Shown: positions 17,862 through 24,600 of the stretch, one piece after another | Layout: each line of letters starts with the position of its first letter | Numbering within the stretch: the stretch's first letter is position 1 | Assembly: GCA_947632385.1 (NCBI GenBank) | Contig: CANRPD010000011.1 | Coordinates: forward strand, 1-54,000 | Length of the DNA: 54,000 nt | Direction: 5' to 3' | Origin: an uncultured Clostridia bacterium | GTDB taxonomy: Bacteria; Bacillota; Clostridia; Oscillospirales; Acutalibacteraceae | Translations under genes and position numbers: made by a program | The notes under the pieces: model-generated | What the model was told of the DNA's origin: nothing | Databases searched by the model: none | What the model saw: the letters and a program-made list of their open reading frames with translations, nothing else

Positions 17862-19333
17862 AGGATGATACACAGCAGGCCGCTGCACCCATCGTTGATG
17901 ATCCGCTCGATGGTCTCACGGACCTTTTCCCGAGCGTCCATGGGCATTCGATACAGCTTGTTGTGCATCCCTTCATTGACCAGGGAGTGAAGAGACTTTC
18001 CAAAAATATTGGACTCCCAGATCTGTACTGGATTCTCTTCAAACTCTTTGAGCAAATACAAGACCAATTCCTCTGACTGCTGCTCGGAACCCACGATTGG
18101 TGTGATCTCCGTGTAGATTTGTGTCTTCATCATATGGATGGATGGAGCAGTCGCTTTCAACCGAATGCCGTATTTTCCACTTTGCTTGAGGATCTGCGGT
18201 TCTTCCAGGGACAGCTCTTCCACATCCGGCATAACAATTCCGTACCCTGTCTCCTGGACGTCTTCATAGGCCTGTTCCAGCTTAGAAAATTTTCTTCGAA
18301 TCGCGGTCATCTCGACCAGCTGAGACATCAGCTCTGTTTCATCTTTGATCTCGATACCGGTCTTTTCCCCCAGGATTTTGTAGAACAGGCTTTGATCGAA
18401 TTGCAGTACCGCTTTGCCCTGCCCGCTGCCTAGGTCGATGGAATGAATATCCACGCCGGAAACAAATTCACAGGTTTTCAGGTGTTCCATCATGCTTTTG
18501 ACCTGCGCCATTTTCTGAATGGAGCACCCCGCCTGGACGGTGTCCAAGACACTGGAAAACAGCCAATGATCCGATTCCAGTGCGGCGACCCAGCCCGGAA
18601 TCTCCAATTCGATCTCTCGGACTGGGAACTGATACAACAGGTTGGCGATCACATCTTTTATATCCTCTTCTGTGATATCCAGACAGTTGACCGGAAGCAC
18701 TGGGGAGCCGTATTTTTCCGTAAGCCGGTCGGCCAGCGTCTGGGCGGCAGACGAATTCGGGTCTACACAGTTGAGCAGGATCACATAGGGACGGCCAGTT
18801 TGTTTGAGTTCATCCACAACCCGCTCCTCTGCCTCTTCGTACTCCTCTCGGGGAATGTCGCTGATGCTGCCATCTGTGGTCACGACCAGACCAATGGTCG
18901 AATGCTCAGTAATGACTTTCCGCGTGCCCAATTCTGCTGCCATATTAAAGGGGATCGGCTCCTCATACCAGGGCGTACGGACCATTCGAGGTTGATCTTC
19001 TTCAATATACCCAATGGCGCTGGGCACGATATACCCTACGCAGTCGATCATGCGCACAGAGAAGCTGGCCGTACTGTCAATCTGCACCGAAACCGCCTGC
19101 TCTGGAATGAATTTGGGCTCTGTGGTCATAATGGTCCTGCCGGCGGAGGACTGGGGCAACTCGTCGACAGCCCGTTCCCGTTGGAGTCCGTCCGGGATAT
19201 TTGGGATAACCACCGTATCCATAAATTTCTTGATGAAGGTCGATTTCCCCGTTCGGACTGGCCCCACCACGCCGATATAGATCTCACCGCCTGTACGGTT
19301 TTGGATGTCCTGGTAGACATTGAATGCTTGCAT
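17858..19333 (-). CDS. spoIVA: Stage IV sporulation protein A (coat morphogenetic ATPase)
   Basis: Builds the basement layer of the spore coat on the outer forespore membrane by ATP-driven polymerisation. The 491-residue length equals that of known SpoIVA. The P-loop GPVRTGKST lies at 24-32, DCVGYIVP follows as the switch region, and the C-terminus is well conserved. The ATG at 19333 follows GAGAGGTAAATTT. It lies 26 bases after sipL and is overlapped by the small membrane gene, so the three or four genes form one operon. Confidence 0.97.
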   Translation of the reverse strand: MQAFNVYQDIQNRTGGEIYIGVVGPVRTGKSTFIKKFMDTVVIPNIPDGLQRERAVDELPQSSAGRTIMTTEPKFIPEQAVSVQIDSTASFSVRMIDCVGYIVPSAIGYIEEDQPRMVRTPWYEEPIPFNMAAELGTRKVITEHSTIGLVVTTDGSISDIPREEYEEAEERVVDELKQTGRPYVILLNCVDPNSSAAQTLADRLTEKYGSPVLPVNCLDITEEDIKDVIANLLYQFPVREIELEIPGWVAALESDHWLFSSVLDTVQAGCSIQKMAQVKSMMEHLKTCEFVSGVDIHSIDLGSGQGKAVLQFDQSLFYKILGEKTGIEIKDETELMSQLVEMTAIRRKFSKLEQAYEDVQETGYGIVMPDVEELSLEEPQILKQSGKYGIRLKATAPSIHMMKTQIYTEITPIVGSEQQSEELVLYLLKEFEENPVQIWESNIFGKSLHSLVNEGMHNKLYRMPMDAREKVRETIERIINDGCSGLLCIIL

Positions 19334-19359
19334 AAATTTACCTCTCTTCTGTCGTTTCC

Positions 19360-20895
19360 TTACCGATTCCGGATAAGGATGGGTCGAGCCTCCGAAACAG
19401 TGTCTTCGTACAGTTCGTTTTGGGTTTGAAGATCGGATAACAGGGCCCGGTGATTTTTGGCAATATCCCATACCCGTTCGCCGGGAGCAGCATAATACAC
19501 CAAGATCCGAGAACGCACGGGGCTTTCCGGTGCATTTGGGTCATCCTCCGCAGCGGTGATGTATTTGACCGGAGTCCTTGCGCTTAAAAAAGTACGGACA
19601 TCGGTCTCTAAGGAGAGCTCGATCGTATTGCGGTCAACGATGCGATACTCCCAAAGATCCGTGTGGGACTGCGTGTCGCTCTTCTTGGCCTGATCGTCAT
19701 CCAGATCGGATGATGCGGTATAATCGAATGTCTTTTCTGTGAAGAGAAGTCGGCCGTCTACGCCCCGGTAGAGCAGGCACACCGTCACTTTGACCCGATA
19801 TGTAAGCTTGCCCTTATCACATGAGGATTGCACCGAATCTTGTTCACACCAGATATCCAAGATCTTTTCAAGTCCATCCTCTGACACCGAAAAGGAGCAT
19901 TTCTTCTTGAGCATCTCGCTGTGGATACCCTCCACCTTCAGGAACGAGCATTGCCCATACCGAAGCGATAGGGGCGTTTTGACAGAGTAGGCATCGTCCA
20001 CGAGCTGGATCTCGCATGACTGATAGAGACAAACCGTCAGGAAGATCTTGACCAGCACGGAAACGGCAGTATATTCACCCACATCGTCTTCTTTAGGCTG
20101 AAGGCTGCATTCCCCGATACAGGCTCTCAGATCGCAAACGCATCCCTCCTGGGTGCCCACACAGTCGATCGTCTGTGAAAAATCCAAGGAGGCACTCATG
20201 CGTTCTACAGTGTTGGCGTCCTCGGAAGCGAGATAGACAAAGGTCACATCGGCGGAACCGCTGAGGGTGAGGGATCCGTCATTCAGTTTACAATCTCCCA
20301 CACGGCAGCAGGCATTTTTTCGTAGGATGGTCTCGATCGGAGGTTTTCCGTTTTTTAACGGAACGGTATCCTCCACGGTGAACTGATGACTCACCGCGTT
20401 GATCGCTTTGGAGACCTGATAGGTACTCTTCAGCTTTTCAACCGTCTCCTCTTCGATATCCCCTGTGATGAGCTCCTGTCGCTGTGCAATCACATTGGCA
20501 CGGATGGACACAGAGGCATGCAGGTCGATCCGACGAGCGCTGACTGCGCGGCAGATGACATGCTCCATGCTGGCACGGACCCAGGCCACCGCCAGTTCCT
20601 GTGTCGCTTTGAGTTTCACGGTCGCAGAAAACTCCTTGGTGAAGTCTGCACAGCGGAGGCGATCCCCTTTCATATCCAAATACAAGACCCGGACATCGCA
20701 AATCCCTTCGCAACTGAGGACTCCGTCTGCAACGACATAGGAGGAGACTTCCGGGGTGATCTGACATTTGAGCAGCTTTTGAATATCCGGGCAATAGTCC
20801 GGAAGGTTATATTCCGTGTCGATGGGTGCTTCAAAAACGCCATCATAGACCGGGTCGAAGCAGTCATAGGGCGTTGATTTGATTTTTGCCTGCAT
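19360..20895 (-). CDS. sipL: SipL-like SPOCS (DUF3794) and LysM domain protein
   Basis: The 511-residue protein contains repeated DUF3794/SPOCS modules (the first within about residues 30-120, later ones around 170-300 and 300-410) and a C-terminal LysM domain (about 455-505, YYAAPGERVWDIAK). In Clostridioides difficile SipL binds SpoIVA through its LysM domain and is required for coat attachment. Position immediately upstream of spoIVA supports the same role. The ATG follows AAAGGAGAGG, and a sigma-E-like promoter lies about 35 bases upstream. Confidence 0.88.
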   Translation of the reverse strand: MQAKIKSTPYDCFDPVYDGVFEAPIDTEYNLPDYCPDIQKLLKCQITPEVSSYVVADGVLSCEGICDVRVLYLDMKGDRLRCADFTKEFSATVKLKATQELAVAWVRASMEHVICRAVSARRIDLHASVSIRANVIAQRQELITGDIEEETVEKLKSTYQVSKAINAVSHQFTVEDTVPLKNGKPPIETILRKNACCRVGDCKLNDGSLTLSGSADVTFVYLASEDANTVERMSASLDFSQTIDCVGTQEGCVCDLRACIGECSLQPKEDDVGEYTAVSVLVKIFLTVCLYQSCEIQLVDDAYSVKTPLSLRYGQCSFLKVEGIHSEMLKKKCSFSVSEDGLEKILDIWCEQDSVQSSCDKGKLTYRVKVTVCLLYRGVDGRLLFTEKTFDYTASSDLDDDQAKKSDTQSHTDLWEYRIVDRNTIELSLETDVRTFLSARTPVKYITAAEDDPNAPESPVRSRILVYYAAPGERVWDIAKNHRALLSDLQTQNELYEDTVSEARPILIRNR

Positions 20896-20928
20896 ACAGC
20901 GATCCTCTCCTTTTGGTTTCTTACCGTA

Positions 20929-20957
20929 TATGTATTGGGTGGGTCCCTGAAATATGC
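20929..20957 (-). promoter_or_regulatory. Candidate sigma-E promoter of sipL-spoIVA
   Basis: On the minus strand GCATATT (20951-20957) matches the sigma-E -35 consensus kmATATT fully. After 14 bases comes AATACATA (20929-20936), two mismatches from CATACAnT. The mother-cell timing fits sipL and spoIVA. Confidence 0.6.
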
Positions 20958-21008
20958 GAAAAAAAGACGCTGCAGAGAAACCGGCGATCTGGTAAGGCAG
21001 TTATCCCC

Positions 21009-21047
21009 GAAAAATGGGAAGGTACAGTCTTTGGCCTGCGCCTTCCC
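21009..21047 (-). terminator. Terminator after the SDR gene
   Basis: GGGAAGG and CCTTCCC (21016-21022 and 21041-21047) pair across an 18-base loop, followed on the minus strand by ATTTTT. It insulates the tetR-SDR unit from sipL. Confidence 0.6.
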
Positions 21048-21064
21048 GCGAATCGGTAGTTCCT

Positions 21065-21838
21065 TTATTTGCTGCGGGCATCCTTTTCGAATTTGAGTGC
21101 TCTCTTCGTTGCATTCGTCATCATTTTCCCGACGAACAGGGGATGCCGGTATGAAAACTTCATTTGAATTGCCTGACTTGCAGAGGGACAAATCACAAAC
21201 TTTTTTGACCCAATATGATCGGCTAATCCATATCCCACTGTTTTTGCATCTGCTTTCAATTCTTTTGGAACTGGAATCCCAGAAGCGGATTTTGTATTGG
21301 TCAATGGCGGATGGAACAAGTGAAAAGAGATCCCATATTCTTCATTTTCGATTTGCAGACATTTTGCCAAGGATTCCAGCGCTCCTTTTGAAGCAGCATA
21401 CGGAGATATATTTGCAAACCCGGTGACCCCAACCCCCGAACTTGTCAAAAGAATACGCCCCTTTTTTGCTTGTCGCATATGGGGAAGAACTGTCTTTACT
21501 AATCTCAACGCACCAAAAAAATTAACGTCCATGACGTCTTGATATACGTCATATCCCGTATCATGCTCACTTTCAAAGGTGCATAAGCAGGCATTGTGTA
21601 TGGCAATATCGATCTCTCCAAATTGATCGATTGCTTGATGCACGCCGCGCTCAATACTCTGAAGGTCTCGTGCATCAGCAACGATTGGCAGAACTTGTGC
21701 AGGGTATTTTTCTTTCAGGATCTCCACCGCATGGGTCTCAAGGTCCAATACCGTTACTGTATTGCCCAAAGCCAGCAATCTTTCTACAAGATAATAGCCA
21801 ATTCCTTGATTCGCTCCGACAATGAGTATATTTGCCAT
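21065..21838 (-). CDS. Short-chain dehydrogenase/reductase (SDR)
   Basis: A 257-residue classical SDR with the cofactor motif GANQGIG (8-14), acidic residue after the second strand (LDLET, suggesting NAD preference), HNAC in place of NNAG, the catalytic serine in LTSSGVG and YAASK for the catalytic Tyr and Lys. The substrate is unknown. The ATG at 21838 follows GGAGGACAAATAAT and almost abuts the tetR stop. The gene is visibly richer in A and T than its neighbours, which may mean acquisition together with tetR. Confidence 0.85.
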   Translation of the reverse strand: MANILIVGANQGIGYYLVERLLALGNTVTVLDLETHAVEILKEKYPAQVLPIVADARDLQSIERGVHQAIDQFGEIDIAIHNACLCTFESEHDTGYDVYQDVMDVNFFGALRLVKTVLPHMRQAKKGRILLTSSGVGVTGFANISPYAASKGALESLAKCLQIENEEYGISFHLFHPPLTNTKSASGIPVPKELKADAKTVGYGLADHIGSKKFVICPSASQAIQMKFSYRHPLFVGKMMTNATKRALKFEKDARSK

Positions 21839-21839
21839 A

Positions 21840-22436
21840 TTATTTGTCCTCCGTTTCATCCTTAAATGGCTCTCCTTTGATTCCTTGCAGCAAACCTAAA
21901 AATACCTCTGACATCATGTTTTCAATTCTCTCAGCCGTAAAAGAACACATGTTCGTCGCACAAAGAACGGCAATCCCGTGTGCATAGATCCATAAATGGC
22001 GGTAAAGGTTTTCAGCATCTTTCACGTCAAGTCCGTATCCGCTCTGAACAGACTGCAATATTTGCCCATAGCTTTCATCGATGATCGGGAGAATCCCCGC
22101 AACAGACGGCTTCTGGGGCTGTTCGGACATAAAGAGTAATTGAAATAGTTTTGGCTCTTGGATCGCAAATTGGATATATTGCGTGCCAACGCCCTGAAAT
22201 GCCACTTTTTGATGCAGGCCGACTTGAATATATTCGGCATAGAGAGCCTTCGCTGCCTTGAGCACTTCTGCATGTACTTCCTCCATATTTTCAAACACGG
22301 TGAAAATCGGCTTCGGTGACGATCCCAGCTTTGTTCCAAGGGACCTTGCCGTGAACGCGTCGATCCCTTCTGCTCGTGTTAAATCCAAAGCGGTTTTGGT
22401 GATTTCTTCTCTCGTGAATTTGCATTTTGGCGGCAT
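21840..22436 (-). CDS. TetR/AcrR family regulator
   Basis: A 198-residue repressor-type protein with an N-terminal helix-turn-helix (about residues 9-50; TREEITKTALDL, ARSLGTKLGSS) and a divergent ligand-binding C-terminal domain resembling the TetR_C_33-like group. It is the first gene of a two-gene unit with the SDR. The promoter is strong and a 30-bp imperfect palindrome lies between the -10 box and the ribosome binding site, so autoregulation is likely. Confidence 0.85.
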   Translation of the reverse strand: MPPKCKFTREEITKTALDLTRAEGIDAFTARSLGTKLGSSPKPIFTVFENMEEVHAEVLKAAKALYAEYIQVGLHQKVAFQGVGTQYIQFAIQEPKLFQLLFMSEQPQKPSVAGILPIIDESYGQILQSVQSGYGLDVKDAENLYRHLWIYAHGIAVLCATNMCSFTAERIENMMSEVFLGLLQGIKGEPFKDETEDK

Positions 22437-22455
22437 GAGATATCCTCCTGTAATT

Positions 22456-22485
22456 AGAAACTATCGTTTCGCAACGCATGTTTCT
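22456..22485 (-). promoter_or_regulatory. Candidate TetR operator
   Basis: A 30-bp imperfect palindrome with AGAAAC/GTTTCT outer arms and an inner CGTT-N4-AACG repeat. It lies directly after the -10 box of the tetR promoter, where a bound repressor would block transcription. Confidence 0.55.
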
Positions 22486-22486
22486 G

Positions 22487-22515
22487 ATTATAACGGGTCA
22501 AATTGGAAAAGTCAA
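22487..22515 (-). promoter_or_regulatory. Sigma-A promoter of tetR-SDR
   Basis: TTGACT (22510-22515), 17 bases, TATAAT (22487-22492) on the minus strand, followed immediately by the palindrome at 22456-22485. Confidence 0.85.
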
Positions 22516-22561
22516 GAGAAAAAGAGGTTTCCGCATAGAGAGTGTGAGATTTGAAGTTTGG

Positions 22562-22598
22562 CATAAAAAGAAGGCAGTATAGAAAGCATACTGCTTTC
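22562..22598 (-). terminator. Terminator after spoVM
   Basis: GCAGTAT and ATACTGC (22574-22580, 22588-22594) form a stem with a 7-base loop, followed on the minus strand by CCTTCTTTTT. It closes the long yicC-to-spoVM run. The 117 bases between it and spoVM show nothing I can name. Confidence 0.7.
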
Positions 22599-22715
22599 TT
22601 GTACTGCCTGTTCCCTTTACTTATGCCTGTTTCGCTGCAATTGAATGATGGTTTGAATTCACTGCCCTATGTGGTGTTTGCAACTCTGCAAACGCCGGTT
22701 TTTAAGTATGGTGAT

Positions 22716-22814
22716 CTATTCCTGTCCCTGGTCTGTTCCTTTTTTGATCCCGTAGATCCTTCTCAGAAAAAAACCCACAATGCCGGTCCGTTTTTCCACC
22801 ACGACTACCTTCAT
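22716..22814 (-). CDS. spoVM: Stage V sporulation protein M (SpoVM)
   Basis: A 32-codon gene. Its peptide starts MKVVVVEKR and has an amphipathic middle (GIVGFFLRRIYGIKK) resembling SpoVM, which inserts into the convex outer forespore membrane and anchors SpoIVA. Bacillus SpoVM is 26 residues long and begins MKFYTIK. The ribosome binding site GGAGG lies 7 bases before ATG. Position is decisive: spoVM follows thiN in Bacillus, and here it lies in the same rsgA-thiN neighbourhood, about 3.5 kb before spoIVA. The proline known to be important in the Bacillus peptide (P9) is not present, so the match is not certain. Confidence 0.75.
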   Translation of the reverse strand: MKVVVVEKRTGIVGFFLRRIYGIKKGTDQGQE

Positions 22815-22829
22815 CCAAATCCCTCCGAT

Positions 22830-23003
22830 TCAGTGACGCAGCAAGGAGATGCCCAAAGCTACCATGATCAATGCAGAAAGGAACAAAGTCAAACCCGGTG
22901 GACTCACGCAGGACAAGGTCATGCCCAAACCAAAACACACGGCGTACATACACCGGTTTCTAGGATCTTTAAGAGGGCCTGCCTTGCAGTAGTTCCCATG
23001 CAT
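22830..23003 (-). CDS. Small hydrophobic protein of unknown function
   Basis: A 57-residue product between thiN and spoVM. The N-terminal 18 residues are polar and include a short basic stretch (KDPRNR). The rest is hydrophobic and could form two short membrane segments separated by CVSPPGLT. Two cysteines flank the first segment. GGAG stands 8 bases before the ATG. The gap to spoVM is only 15 bases, which suggests co-expression in the spore programme, but I cannot assign a function. Confidence 0.65.
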   Translation of the reverse strand: MHGNYCKAGPLKDPRNRCMYAVCFGLGMTLSCVSPPGLTLFLSALIMVALGISLLRH

Positions 23004-23073
23004 CCAATCATCTCCGTCTTTGCCAGCCACTGTATTTCCGTTCAGTACAGTATATACGGAGTTTGAATTTTTG

Positions 23074-23718
23074 TTACGGCTGATAGACAACCACCAGTGC
23101 CGTCCCCTCGTGGACACGCACCTGTGCCTCTTCTGCGACTACAGAATTACTGACCCCCATGAGGAGACCACCTGTAGAGAGATTCTGTCGGGTCAAAGGA
23201 TATTTCAGGCCCACGTATGACACATTACACATGGGGACACCGTAGGGAAAGACGGAAACCGTTGCACCCCGCACGCCGTTCATGCGCAGACGACCGTCGT
23301 GGAGCAGAAAAAGCTTTGTATGTTCGTCTGCCAGAACCGCACTGCCTCCATGGAGACGGATGTATTGGAGCACTTCCAAATTGGCGAAAGAGTGATCCAA
23401 ACGCTTTCCACCCAAACACCCCACCAGTACAAAGACCCGAAACCCGCGAGCGATCCCGCGCATCGCAGCGTACATGGTATCGGTGACATCCTTTTCCACC
23501 GGAAGAGAAACACACCGAACCCCTTCCAGCGGCGGATCGCCTGCGGAATCAAAATCTCCAACGATCAGGTCCGGAGTGATCCCGAACCGAGCGGCGGTCT
23601 GGTAGCCAGCGTCTGCGCAGATCACAAAAAAGTCCGCAGGGTCGTACTCCTCAAAAACAGCGCTACTCTCGATAGGCGCCGCACCGATGATCATGCATTT
23701 CTGCTCTTTACTTGCCAT
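23074..23718 (-). CDS. thiN: Thiamine pyrophosphokinase
   Basis: Transfers pyrophosphate from ATP to thiamine to give thiamine diphosphate. The 214-residue protein has the N-terminal catalytic domain with ADAG (CADAGYQTA), PDLIVGDFDS and the KDVTD segment, then a C-terminal beta domain with the substrate-binding LSTGGLLMGVSNS motif. The ATG at 23718 overlaps rsgA by 28 bases. No TPP riboswitch is possible given this overlap. Confidence 0.95.
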   Translation of the reverse strand: MASKEQKCMIIGAAPIESSAVFEEYDPADFFVICADAGYQTAARFGITPDLIVGDFDSAGDPPLEGVRCVSLPVEKDVTDTMYAAMRGIARGFRVFVLVGCLGGKRLDHSFANLEVLQYIRLHGGSAVLADEHTKLFLLHDGRLRMNGVRGATVSVFPYGVPMCNVSYVGLKYPLTRQNLSTGGLLMGVSNSVVAEEAQVRVHEGTALVVVYQP

Positions 23719-24590
23719 TGAGGCACTTCCTTTATCTCGTTATACAGTTTTGTGTAGCTCTCATGGCGAGATCGGGCGATCTCGCCGCGTTCCAGCGCCT
23801 GCAGCACCGCACAGCCCTTTTCAGTCGTGTGAGAACACGACGAGAACTGACATTGGCCCAGATACGGCGCAAACTCGCGAAAACTGTGCATCAGTGTATC
23901 CAGATCTGTCAGCCGGTATCGCTCGATGTCGAAAGTGGAAAATCCCGGGGTATCCGCCACATAGGCGTTCTCCCCGATGGGAAGCAGCTCCACCTGACGC
24001 GTTGTGTGTCTCCCTCGGCCCAGCTTGCGGCTGACCTCCCCCACCTTTAAGGAAAAATCCGGGAAGAGGGCATTGATCAGGCTGGACTTTCCCACACCGG
24101 AATTTCCAGTAAAGGCCGAGATTCCCCCCGCGCTCAACAGGGAACGAACGGCATCCAGCCCCTGACCAGTCTTGGAAGACACCTGGATGCAGGGGATCCC
24201 GGCCAGGTCGTATGCTGCCTTCAAAGAGACCCCGCTTTCCAAATCGCTCTTGCTCAATAGCACAATGGGCTCGATCCCCTGAGCTTCTGTTACAGCAATG
24301 GTTTTATCGATCACCAACGGCTCGGGAAAGGGATCCTGCACCGATGCGACCACAAACAGGCGGTCCAGATTGGCCAGCGGGGGCCGTTCCAGATGATTTC
24401 TTCGCGAAAAGACTTCCTCCACAGCTCCAGTCAGATCCGGGTCCCCGGAAATGCGTACACGGTCCCCTGCGCAGGGGGAAATGCCAGCTTTGCGAAACTT
24501 TCCACGCGCGATACACTGATAGGTGCCCTCGTCGGTTTCAACGAAATAGAAGCCGCCTACACATTTTAAGATCAGTCCGGACAGTTCCAT
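23691..24590 (-). CDS. rsgA: Ribosome small subunit-dependent GTPase RsgA
   Basis: A circularly permuted GTPase that checks 30S maturation. Its 299 residues comprise an OB-fold (1-65), G4 SKSD (113-116), G1 GNSGVGKSS (162-170), G3 DTPGFS near 215 and a C-terminal zinc-binding segment with the cysteines and histidine of CQFSSCSH and KGC. The ATG at 24590 lies 10 bases after the prkC stop, with GGATGAGC as a weak ribosome binding site. Kinase-to-RsgA adjacency is conserved, and RsgA is a known PrkC substrate in Bacillus. Confidence 0.95.
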   Translation of the reverse strand: MELSGLILKCVGGFYFVETDEGTYQCIARGKFRKAGISPCAGDRVRISGDPDLTGAVEEVFSRRNHLERPPLANLDRLFVVASVQDPFPEPLVIDKTIAVTEAQGIEPIVLLSKSDLESGVSLKAAYDLAGIPCIQVSSKTGQGLDAVRSLLSAGGISAFTGNSGVGKSSLINALFPDFSLKVGEVSRKLGRGRHTTRQVELLPIGENAYVADTPGFSTFDIERYRLTDLDTLMHSFREFAPYLGQCQFSSCSHTTEKGCAVLQALERGEIARSRHESYTKLYNEIKEVPQWQVKSRNA

Positions 24591-24600
24591 AGATTGTTGC

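Noticed and set aside
23004-23073. Sigma-A or sigma-E promoter between thiN and the 57-residue gene
   Set aside because: TATACT is present but no acceptable -35 box lies at the right distance for either factor.
23719-23760. TPP riboswitch before thiN
   Set aside because: The thiN start lies inside the coding end of rsgA and no thi-box motif is visible.
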